From an uncultured Collinsella sp. (GTDB lineage Bacteria; Actinomycetota; Coriobacteriia; Coriobacteriales; Coriobacteriaceae), in NCBI GenBank assembly GCA_900757495.1, contig CAAENX010000012.1:32825-96824 (forward strand): a DNA stretch of 64,000 bases, written 5' to 3'. Below the pieces are notes generated by a model. That model saw nothing but the letters and a program-made list of their open reading frames with translations, did no database searches and had not been told where the DNA came from. The first letter of the stretch is position 1, and each line of letters begins with the position of its first letter. Position numbers and translations under genes: made by a program. Shown here piece by piece: positions 9,200 through 16,873 of the stretch.

Positions 9200-10095
9200 T
9201 GAAGCTCTCGCATGAATCGAAGGTGCGCCTGGGTGTTGGTATCGGAGCGTTTGTGCTCATCATTGGGCTTGTCTTGGGCACTTCGCGGCTATTGGCTCAT
9301 TCCGATATGGTGCGTACGACCGGTATTCTATCTGGCAATTTGTCTGATTTTGACGATATGTTTGACGACGATGATCTCTTGGATAGCGGTAACTATTCCG
9401 CTCGGCCTCAGCGGCTTTCGAGCGAAACGTTTGATGCCGACGCGTTCCAATCGCTCGACTTGGACGTGACGTCGGGCACGGTCGAGGTCAAACACGTCTC
9501 TGGCGGCCCGGTGCGTGTTATCGAAAGCGGCCGCGTTGCGAAGGGGACGTCTGCCTCTGATGCGGCTACCCGGAACCTTGCTGAGGTCAAGGGCTCTACG
9601 CTCAAGATCAGTCAGTTCGACTACGATGATAAGCGCGCGATTGACCGCACAATTACCATTGAGCTGCCGCGAGATGTTGCGGATAACCTGGTGGGCATTA
9701 CGGCGAATGTAGGGTCGGGCGACCTGGCGGTCGCGGACATTGCGTGCCATGATCTGGATATAACGTTGAATTCGGGAGACGTTGAGTTTACGGGCACCGT
9801 GACCGACACCCTGAATGCCGAGGTCGGTTCGGGCGACATGACGTTCGAGCTCTACCAGGCGCCCGCGAAGTCGATGGACGTGAGCGTGGGCTCGGGCGAC
9901 GTGGAGATGACGGTTCCGAACTCTACGGGCTTTAAGGCGAGCCTCACCTTGGGAAGCGGCGACTTCGAGAGCGATTTCCTTCCGCTTGGCTACGACGGCG
10001 AGACCATTTTGGATCTTGAATTCGATAACGGCGATAAGTCTGCCACGTATCGTTTTGAGGTCGGTTCGGGCGACATGTCGTTTGATTCGGAGTGA
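9196..10095 (+). CDS. DUF4097 family membrane protein (putative adhesin-like beta-repeat)
   Basis: 299 aa. One N-terminal transmembrane helix (VGIGAFVLIIGLVLGTSRLL), then an acidic stretch (DFDDMFDDDDLLD) and a C-terminal region of repeated VGSGD / LGSGD / NSGD strands, as in the DUF4097 beta-helix-like domain. The repeats (for example NVGSGDLAV, EVGSGDMTF, SVGSGDVEM, TLGSGDFES, EVGSGDMSF) are regular at about 20-25 residues. It shares an operon with the preceding XRE regulator by a 4-base overlap. Related XRE/DUF4097 pairs act in envelope stress responses (for example LiaG-like proteins); here the role is inferred. Confidence 0.85.
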   Translation: MMKLSHESKVRLGVGIGAFVLIIGLVLGTSRLLAHSDMVRTTGILSGNLSDFDDMFDDDDLLDSGNYSARPQRLSSETFDADAFQSLDLDVTSGTVEVKHVSGGPVRVIESGRVAKGTSASDAATRNLAEVKGSTLKISQFDYDDKRAIDRTITIELPRDVADNLVGITANVGSGDLAVADIACHDLDITLNSGDVEFTGTVTDTLNAEVGSGDMTFELYQAPAKSMDVSVGSGDVEMTVPNSTGFKASLTLGSGDFESDFLPLGYDGETILDLEFDNGDKSATYRFEVGSGDMSFDSE

Positions 10096-10140
10096 CGGGT
10101 GGTTTTCGGAGACCCGCAAACGTAGCCGCGCTGTTTGATG

Positions 10141-10177
10141 AAGGCGCCGGAGCCGAGATCGGCTCCGGCGCCTTTGC
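10141..10177 (+). terminator. Rho-independent terminator after the DUF4097 gene
   Basis: A 16-nt inverted repeat (AAGGCGCCGGAGCCGA and its complement) nearly abuts at its centre and is followed by TGCCTTT. It separates the XRE operon from elp3. Confidence 0.65.
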
Positions 10178-10192
10178 CTTTACAATGGGGTC

Positions 10193-12100
10193 ATGGAACA
10201 GATTATTTTGAACATACTCGAGGCCCTGCGTCGCGGCGAGACTGTAGACGACAAGGCGCTCGTCAAACTGATACATGCCGAGGCGCGCCGTGAGGGTGCC
10301 GATAAGCGCGACTTGGCCAAGCGCCGCCTGCTGCCGTTTTACCAGCGGGTGAAGCGCGAGGAACCGGCTCGTTGGGCTGGGTGGAATGTCGATGCCGCGC
10401 TGGAACGTCGACTGCTGCAGGTGCTGCGCATGAAGCCGCGTCGCACGGCTTCGGGCGTGGCGACCATTACCGTCATCACCAAGCCCTGGCCATGCTCGGG
10501 CGATTGCCTGTTTTGCCCCAACGATCTGCGCATGCCTAAAAGCTATCTGCACGCCGAGCCGGCGTGCGCCCGTGCAGAGCAAAACTGCTTCGATCCATAT
10601 CTGCAGGTGAGTGCTCGTCTGACCGCGCTTTCGCAGATGGGGCATGCGACCGATAAGATTGAGCTCATCGTGCTCGGTGGCACCTGGAGTGACTATCCGC
10701 AAGGCTATCAGACATGGTTTATGTCGGAGCTTTTCCGTGCGCTCAATGACGATGCCGTCGCCGGTGTGGCGGCTAATCCCATGCTGGCGCGTCCGGGTAT
10801 TAGTCGTGCAGAGGCCGGGCGCCTGCTCGATGACGCTCCAGCCGATGCCCTGCCGCCGGTGGTGGCGGAGCGTCGCGAGCGCTATCGGGCCGCCGGCATT
10901 GCGATCGATGAGGTTGAGCTTGCGAGCGGTGTTGCCGGCGAACAGGAGCGCGTAGATGCTGCCGTGGGTGGCTATAACCGCGCGGTGCGTCGTCTGTACG
11001 GCCCCGGCACGCCGTGGGACGAGGTCGCCGAGTGGCAGACGGCCACGATGGAGGAGCTCGAGCGTCAGCAGCGCATCAACGAGACGGCGAAGCATCGCGT
11101 GGTGGGGCTCGTTATCGAGACGCGCCCCGATGCCGTAACGCCGCAGGCGCTTACGCTTATCCGCCGCCTGGGCTGCACCAAGATTCAGATGGGTATCCAG
11201 AGTCTCGACCAGCATTTGCTCGATATCAACGAACGTCGCATTTCGTTGGCGCAGATCGAGCGGGCGTTTTCGCTCGCGCGCCTGTTTGGCTTTAAAATCC
11301 ACGCGCATTTTATGCTCAACTTGCTGGGCGCCACGCCCGAGGGGGACAAGCGCGACTACGAGCGCTTTATGGCCGAAGGGGCCTTTATGCCCGACGAGGT
11401 CAAGGTCTACCCGTGTGCGCTCATCGAGGGTTCGCGCCTGGTGGGTTGTTACGAGCGTGGCGAGTGGCGCCCCTATACCGAGGAAGAGCTGCTCGATGTA
11501 TTGGCCGACGACATCGTGGTGACGCCGGCGTTCTGCCGCATTAGCCGCATGATTCGCGACTTTAGTTCCGACGACATCATGGTGGGCAACAAGAAGCCCA
11601 ACCTGCGTCAGCTCGTTGAGAACCGCCTGGCTGCTCGGGGTGACGGTGCGACGGTGCGTGAGATTCGCTATCGCGAGATCAGTACCGCGGGTGCCGACCT
11701 GGATGAGTTGACCCTTGACGAGGAAGTAGCGTACGAGACGCCGGTGACTTACGAGCGCTTTTTGCAGTGGGTGACGCCGCGGGGCAAGATTGCCGGCTTT
11801 TTGCGCCTGTCGCTGCCCGACCGTTCGTTTGTTGCCGCGCATGCGGACGAGTTGCCGACGACGCCGGACGAGGCGATGATTCGCGAGGTGCATGTGTATG
11901 GCATGGCGGCGCGCGTGGGCGATCAGGGCCAGGCGGCTCAGCATCATGGATTGGGACGTTTGCTCGTGGAGCGTGCGTGCCAGATAGCTCGGGATGCCGG
12001 CTATGCGCGCATCAACGTGATCAGCGCGATCGGCACGCGCGAGTACTATCGCCATCTTGGATTTTATGACCATGGACTCTATCTGCAGAAGGAGCTCTAG
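10193..12100 (+). CDS. elp3: Elp3 family tRNA-uridine modification enzyme (radical SAM + GNAT)
   Basis: 635 aa, the typical full length of Elp3. The radical-SAM cysteines are C101, C105 and C108 (CSGDCLFCPND). Downstream are the core features IELIVLGGTWSDYP, VIETRPDAV and TKIQMGIQS. The C-terminal ~150 residues form an acetyltransferase domain with HHGLGRLLVERA as acetyl-CoA loop and REYYRHLGFYDHG near the end, both usual for Elp3. In eukaryotes and archaea Elp3 starts cm5U formation at tRNA wobble uridine; bacteria carrying it lack the other Elongator subunits. It directly abuts the next gene (stop 12100, start 12101). Confidence 0.92.
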   Translation: MEQIILNILEALRRGETVDDKALVKLIHAEARREGADKRDLAKRRLLPFYQRVKREEPARWAGWNVDAALERRLLQVLRMKPRRTASGVATITVITKPWPCSGDCLFCPNDLRMPKSYLHAEPACARAEQNCFDPYLQVSARLTALSQMGHATDKIELIVLGGTWSDYPQGYQTWFMSELFRALNDDAVAGVAANPMLARPGISRAEAGRLLDDAPADALPPVVAERRERYRAAGIAIDEVELASGVAGEQERVDAAVGGYNRAVRRLYGPGTPWDEVAEWQTATMEELERQQRINETAKHRVVGLVIETRPDAVTPQALTLIRRLGCTKIQMGIQSLDQHLLDINERRISLAQIERAFSLARLFGFKIHAHFMLNLLGATPEGDKRDYERFMAEGAFMPDEVKVYPCALIEGSRLVGCYERGEWRPYTEEELLDVLADDIVVTPAFCRISRMIRDFSSDDIMVGNKKPNLRQLVENRLAARGDGATVREIRYREISTAGADLDELTLDEEVAYETPVTYERFLQWVTPRGKIAGFLRLSLPDRSFVAAHADELPTTPDEAMIREVHVYGMAARVGDQGQAAQHHGLGRLLVERACQIARDAGYARINVISAIGTREYYRHLGFYDHGLYLQKEL

Positions 12101-12979
12101 ATGAACAAGCCAAGTGTTTCTGCCGGCGTCGTTGCCGGCGTTGCCCTGGGAGCCGCGGCGCTCGGTGCTGCCGCCGTCGCTGTTCGCGCTGCCTGTCTGC
12201 AGGTCGCGAGGACCCGCAATGGGCTGGCGCGCGTGAAGCGCGTGCACGATGAGGGCGGCGATGAGATTCGCGTGTTGGTGCAAGGCGGCGTCTACCAAAG
12301 CGCAAGCTACGTTGGCGAGCGTTGGGCGGAGCCCGTCTTTGCGTACTATCGTGCGTTTGACGATGCGTTTGAGGCCGAGGATGCAATGCGTGACGCTTAT
12401 GGTCACGGTATCGACCGTGTGCTTATGCTGGGCGGCGGCGGGTTTGCCTATCCCAAGTTTGCGCTGATGTCGCACGAGAGCTTGCGCATGGATGTCATTG
12501 AGTACGATGCCGAGATTACGCGCCTGGCGCGCCGTTGGTTCTACCTGGACGAGCTGGAACGCACGGTGGGCGATCGCTTGCGGGTGATTACCGCCGAGGC
12601 TCGCTCGTATCTGGGTGTGACGAGCGTGGGCCATCGTCGCTACGACGTGGTCGTGAGCGATTGCTTTGGCGGTGCCGAGCCCGTGCGCGAGCTGGCGACC
12701 GTTGAGGCGCTGCGTCTGGCGCGGGGCAGCCTGAACCCCGGGGGTATCTACGTGGCCAATATCGTGAGCGCAAACGAGGGGAGCGATGTGACGTTCCTTC
12801 GCGACTGCGCTGCCACGGCACTCGAGGTATTCGCCCACGCCTGGGTGGTCCCATGCGGCGATGCAGAGTTCGGCGGCGAGGAGAACTACCTGCTCATCGC
12901 TAGCGACGGTGACTATGCCTTTGCCGAAGCCGTGCCCTTCGACACCGACTTCCTCGGCACCGTCCTTCACGACAAGTAA
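12101..12979 (+). CDS. Spermidine-synthase-like methyltransferase-fold protein, membrane-anchored
   Basis: 292 aa. An N-terminal hydrophobic segment (about residues 8-30, alanine/valine/glycine-rich) is followed by a spermidine-synthase-like Rossmann domain: RVLMLGGGGFAYPKF (nucleotide loop), DVIEYDAEI (acidic end of strand 2), RLRVITAEARSYL and YDVVVSDCFGG. The GGGxG loop and DxF motif fit the polyamine synthase fold. The catalytic Asp of true synthases is not clearly conserved (DCFGG), so the reaction is uncertain. It starts one base after elp3 ends, implying co-transcription. Confidence 0.75.
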   Translation: MNKPSVSAGVVAGVALGAAALGAAAVAVRAACLQVARTRNGLARVKRVHDEGGDEIRVLVQGGVYQSASYVGERWAEPVFAYYRAFDDAFEAEDAMRDAYGHGIDRVLMLGGGGFAYPKFALMSHESLRMDVIEYDAEITRLARRWFYLDELERTVGDRLRVITAEARSYLGVTSVGHRRYDVVVSDCFGGAEPVRELATVEALRLARGSLNPGGIYVANIVSANEGSDVTFLRDCAATALEVFAHAWVVPCGDAEFGGEENYLLIASDGDYAFAEAVPFDTDFLGTVLHDK

Positions 12980-13007
12980 GTCTCCCCGTCCCAAAAAAAG
13001 ACTGGTC

Positions 13008-15452
13008 CTAGGCGTGGTCGCGCCAGCTACGGACACGCTGCTTCATGCCCTCTATGTCGAGCACGCCTTCGGCAAAGCCCTTGCGCACGAGCTCTTCGGG
13101 AACAAACTCGTCGTAGCGGTCAAAGTAAGGCACCTCGCCAGGATAGACGAGCTCGATGGGATCGAAGTCCTTCTCGGCCTCGGCGGCGAGCACCTCAAAG
13201 AACGTCTCCTCGTCGGCCTTCATCTTAAACTGCATAAAGTACGGGCGTGACGGGTCGAGTCCGCGAAGGCCCAGCTCCGCGGCACATTTAATCTTGAGCA
13301 TGCGCTCGAGCGCCAAAAAGGCGTAGCTGCCCAGCCAGGGGAAGAGCACCCAGGTATCGCCGCCCAGGTTGATGAGCGGCTTGGTTCCCGCACCCGAAAT
13401 CTCGGCCGTATGACGAGCCTGTGCTAAGCGGGCCCGTGCGTTACCCATAAGGTACGGATATGCCGCGTGCTCGTTGAGCGCCTTGCGCATGCGCTCGAGT
13501 ACGTGTGTATTGATGTCGCCGGGGCAGTCGCCAAAGTAGGCCGGAACCCGGCCCTTGACCTGCGTGGCAAAGACGGTGTGGCGCCTCCAGTCCACTTCCT
13601 CGACAATCCAGCAGTGTCCGGCGATGGCGATGCGCTCACCGGGCGGTGGCGGATTGACGATCGTGCCCAACTCGGCCGACTCGCTGCGAACGGTGAACTC
13701 CTCGTTTTCCTGGAATACGGCGTAGAACTTAAAGTTGTTAATGATGCGCTCACCCGCGAGACCCACGATGAGCCCACCGCCCTCGGTGACTTGGATATGG
13801 TCGATCTTAATGAGGTGACGCAGCAGTACGCGATAGTCATCGGCCGAGATGCGATGGAAATAGCTGAGCGTGAGCACGCGCTGGGCAAGCTCTGCCGGCG
13901 TGAGTTCGCCGGTACTGGCAAGCGTCGACATAGTCTGGTGGTAGAGCAGGCTGTAGGGGAGTCGATCGAGCTCGGGCGGCTCGACCCACTTTTCCTCGCG
14001 ATAGAGTTGTACGAGCGCGATTCCCTGCAGGAGCTTCCAAGGAATGGTCTCGGGCATCATCGTGCGCGGCTCGGGTTCTTCCTCGCGCATGACAAACCAC
14101 ATCTCGGGTGGAAGGTCGCGACGGCCTGTGCGCCCCATGCGCTGCAAAAAGGAGCTGACGGTAAACGGCGCGTCAATCTGGAAGGCGCGCTCCAGGCGGC
14201 CGATATCGATACCGAGCTCCAGCGTAGAGGTGGTGACGGTTGTCTGCGCCTGCTCCTCGTCGCGCATGAGCTCCTCGGCCGTCTCGCGCAGCGATGCCGA
14301 AAGGTTGCCGTGGTGGATGAGAAAGCGGTCGGGCTCGTGTCGACTTTCGCAGTAGCTGCGCAGCATGGAGCACACGGCCTCTGCCTCCTCGCGCGAGTTG
14401 GCAAAGACCAGGCACTTGCGGCCGCGCGTATGCTCAAAGATATAGCCCATACCGGGGTCGGCGTTGTCGGGTGCCGTGTCGGTGGGGTTGAGAAGCGCCT
14501 GCTCGGCCGCTCGCGGGATGTCGACTTCGCCCTCGGGGGCCGAGGAAGTGCGACGGTCTTTGGGAGCGGCCTTGCCCCGCGCCTGCTCGCGACGTTGACG
14601 GCGTTCTTCCTGTGCAAGCTGTCCGCTGTGGCACATGTCTTGTCCGGATGCGGGCAGCGCCGCGGGCGCCGCCGTCTCAATACGCTCGCACGCAAGCACT
14701 TCGGCCTCTTGAGGACCCGTGCTCTCGAATCCCCGCTGCTGCGCCTGGGGGCCCGAGTTGTAGAAGTGCTCCATGGAGATACGCCACACGCGGCGCGGTT
14801 CTTCAAAGCGGGGGATAACGCAGTCGCGCCCCGTTCCCTGTGAGAGAAAAGCGCCCGTGCGCTCGGGGTCGCCGATAGTGGCCGAAAGGCCAATGCGGCG
14901 AGGTTGCACGCCGGCCATGCGCGAGAGTCGCTCGATAAGGCAGAGCGTCTGACCGCCACGGTCGCCGCGCATGAGCGAATGGACCTCGTCGATGACCACA
15001 TAGCGCAGGTCGCAAAACATGCGCGGGATCGCCATGTGCTTATGGATCAGGAGCGCTTCGAGTGACTCGGGCGTAATCTGCAAGATGCCGCTCGGTTTTT
15101 TGATGAGTTTGGCCTTGTGTGACTGCGAGACATCGCCATGCCAGTGCCAGACAGGGATATCGGCCTCTTCGCAGAGGTCGTTGAGACGGACGAACTGATC
15201 ATTGATGAGCGCCTTGAGGGGGCCGATGTAGAGGGCGCCCACGCTTGCGGGCGGGTTCTCCCAAAACTCGGTCAGGACGGGAAAGAAGGCTGCCTCGGTT
15301 TTGCCGGAAGCCGTGGATGCCGTCAGGAGCACATTATCTTGCGTGTTAAAGATGGCGTCTGCCGCTGCAACCTGGATAGAGCGCAGACTCTCCCAATCGT
15401 GGGAGTAGATGAAGTCTTGGATAAACGGAGCATATCTGTCAAAGGCGTTCAC
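13008..15452 (-). CDS. Lhr-like DEAD/DEAH-box helicase of the TerB/DUF2791 cassette
   Basis: 814 aa from GTG 15452, chosen because GAGAGGAGG lies 5-6 bases upstream; a longer reading would run into the neighbouring gene. Motifs: Walker A TASTASGKT (44-52), DEVH (155-158), SAT (190-192) and QRMGRTGRR (437-445), in the arrangement of large Lhr-type SF2 helicases, with a ~340-residue C-terminal extension. An insertion of about 100 residues (roughly 231-335, rich in Gln, Arg, Ala and Pro) splits the region between the RecA-like domains and looks disordered. Third gene of the TerB_N - DUF2791 - helicase set. Similar helicases are called BrxHI in BREX phage-defence loci. DNA unwinding is inferred from the family. 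Confidence 0.85.
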   Translation of the reverse strand: MNAFDRYAPFIQDFIYSHDWESLRSIQVAAADAIFNTQDNVLLTASTASGKTEAAFFPVLTEFWENPPASVGALYIGPLKALINDQFVRLNDLCEEADIPVWHWHGDVSQSHKAKLIKKPSGILQITPESLEALLIHKHMAIPRMFCDLRYVVIDEVHSLMRGDRGGQTLCLIERLSRMAGVQPRRIGLSATIGDPERTGAFLSQGTGRDCVIPRFEEPRRVWRISMEHFYNSGPQAQQRGFESTGPQEAEVLACERIETAAPAALPASGQDMCHSGQLAQEERRQRREQARGKAAPKDRRTSSAPEGEVDIPRAAEQALLNPTDTAPDNADPGMGYIFEHTRGRKCLVFANSREEAEAVCSMLRSYCESRHEPDRFLIHHGNLSASLRETAEELMRDEEQAQTTVTTSTLELGIDIGRLERAFQIDAPFTVSSFLQRMGRTGRRDLPPEMWFVMREEEPEPRTMMPETIPWKLLQGIALVQLYREEKWVEPPELDRLPYSLLYHQTMSTLASTGELTPAELAQRVLTLSYFHRISADDYRVLLRHLIKIDHIQVTEGGGLIVGLAGERIINNFKFYAVFQENEEFTVRSESAELGTIVNPPPPGERIAIAGHCWIVEEVDWRRHTVFATQVKGRVPAYFGDCPGDINTHVLERMRKALNEHAAYPYLMGNARARLAQARHTAEISGAGTKPLINLGGDTWVLFPWLGSYAFLALERMLKIKCAAELGLRGLDPSRPYFMQFKMKADEETFFEVLAAEAEKDFDPIELVYPGEVPYFDRYDEFVPEELVRKGFAEGVLDIEGMKQRVRSWRDHA

Positions 15453-15533
15453 GGGGCCTCCTCTCAAAAACGAATCTCTCAACGCGGCTGGCAACGGCTT
15501 GCTGCATTGCTGCTTCAACGTTTGCCCAGATAA

Positions 15534-15570
15534 AACCTGCCAAAATAAACCTGTCCCTTTTTGGCAGGTT
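15534..15570 (-). repeat. REP-like palindrome between the ATPase and helicase genes
   Basis: The 12-nt arms AACCTGCCAAAA and TTTTGGCAGGTT are perfect complements around a 13-nt loop. Read on the minus strand the centre is AAAAAGGGACAGGTTTATTT, a GGGACAGG core as in the elements at 808 and 1639. It overlaps the last two bases of the ATPase stop codon and lies ~80 bases before the helicase start. It could damp read-through into the helicase, although the T-run expected of a terminator is absent. Confidence 0.7.
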
Positions 15571-16873
15571 AGATGGTGAACTCGGCGAAATTGCGTTCGC
15601 CGCTTGCGGTGCCGGTGTCGCCTGTTGCGGCTGCCGGCGCCAACGCGTCGCCGCCGACGCTTTGCAGCAGCTCTGCCACGTTGGCGTCGGGGTTTTGGCA
15701 CAGGATATCGAGCAGCTCGATAAAGTCACGAATGACTTCACGCGGCGTCAGGTGCGTATCGGCTCCCACGCGACCGAACTCGATCTTGAGAAAGTCCACC
15801 AAGTCGTTCTCGGTAAGCGTGGGTGTCCAGCCAAAGTAGCCGGCATGGATCTGCATGAGTTTTTCGATGAGCACCAGCAGTTCCTCATAGGTGAGTGGCT
15901 GCAGGCGGATGATGGGCGCGAGCATGTCCTTAAGGTCCTCGCGCGCAAAGCGGCCCTGAGCGAGTCGGCTGCGCAGGGCTTCGTAGGAGAACACGCCGCG
16001 GCGGCGGTCTTCGATGGAGGTTGGCGTGCCGCCCATGATCATGCCCAGGTGCTGCGCTTTGCCCTGGAGCGTGTCGTTGTACATGGTCAAGATCTTCTCG
16101 TAGTTGTATTGGCGCGTGATCGCGTTGGGAATCTTGTACAGATTCACGAGCTCGTCAATGAGCACCAGCATGCCCTTGTAGCCGCTGCAGACCAAAAAGC
16201 GCGCAATGAGTTTGACGTAGTCGTACCAGTCATCGTCGCTGATGATGGTTGAGGAGCCCAGTTCGGCGCGAGCCTCGCTCTTGGTGCGGTATTCGCCGCG
16301 GATCCATTTGGTCACGCGGCTCATAGCTTCTTCGTCGCCCTCGGATACGGCCGCGCGGTAGCGGCGGAGCATGCGGGTGAAGTCGAAGCCGTGGACCATT
16401 TCCTCGAGCGGCGCCAGTTGGGCATTGACGGCAGGCTCGTCGGCATCGGCACACGAGGCGACCCAGCGATCCAGGATAAGGTTGAGCGCACCGCCCTCGG
16501 GGCGCGTTTTAGTCGATATGTTGCGGATGAGCTCACGGTAGGTGGCAAGGCCCTGTCCCTGGCCGCCCTGCAGGCGGCGCTCAGGGGATAGGTCGGCATC
16601 GGCGACGACGAATCCCTCGCCCATGGCGTGCGTGCGGATGGTTTGGAGCAAAAAGCTCTTGCCGGCGCCGTAGCGACCGACTAAAAAGCGGAAGCTCGCG
16701 CCGCCATCGGCGATGAGACTCAAATCAGTGAGCAGGGCGCGGATCTCGACCTCGCGTCCCACGGTGATATAGGGAAGGCCGATGCGCGGGACCACGCCGC
16801 CCTTGAGCGAGTTGAGAATGACGGCAGCGACGCGCTTGGGTACGCGGGGCGCTGCGGATGCGGTATCACTCAT
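15569..16873 (-). CDS. DUF2791 (BrxD-like) P-loop ATPase
   Basis: 434 aa. The N-terminal segment GLPYITVGREVEI leads to Walker A GRYGAGKS (66-73); Walker B is LVLIDE (236-241), followed by LVNLYKIPNAITRQYNYEKI and IMGGTPTSIEDRRRGVFSYEALRSRL (sensor-like). These are hallmarks of the DUF2791 family, whose members in type 2 BREX loci are named BrxD and pair with the helicase BrxHI. The start overlaps the TerB_N gene stop by 8 bases, so translation is coupled. The final ~40 residues are low-complexity. No BrxC, PglX or PglZ is present in the window, so this is not a canonical BREX locus. Confidence 0.88.
   Translation of the reverse strand: MSDTASAAPRVPKRVAAVILNSLKGGVVPRIGLPYITVGREVEIRALLTDLSLIADGGASFRFLVGRYGAGKSFLLQTIRTHAMGEGFVVADADLSPERRLQGGQGQGLATYRELIRNISTKTRPEGGALNLILDRWVASCADADEPAVNAQLAPLEEMVHGFDFTRMLRRYRAAVSEGDEEAMSRVTKWIRGEYRTKSEARAELGSSTIISDDDWYDYVKLIARFLVCSGYKGMLVLIDELVNLYKIPNAITRQYNYEKILTMYNDTLQGKAQHLGMIMGGTPTSIEDRRRGVFSYEALRSRLAQGRFAREDLKDMLAPIIRLQPLTYEELLVLIEKLMQIHAGYFGWTPTLTENDLVDFLKIEFGRVGADTHLTPREVIRDFIELLDILCQNPDANVAELLQSVGGDALAPAAATGDTGTASGERNFAEFTI

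Noticed and set aside
9944..13036. 1030-residue reading frame on the minus strand
   Set aside because: It runs opposite elp3 and the spermidine-synthase-like gene, both with clear motifs; it lacks a ribosome site and its composition (Arg/His/Leu) is that of a GC-rich antisense shadow.
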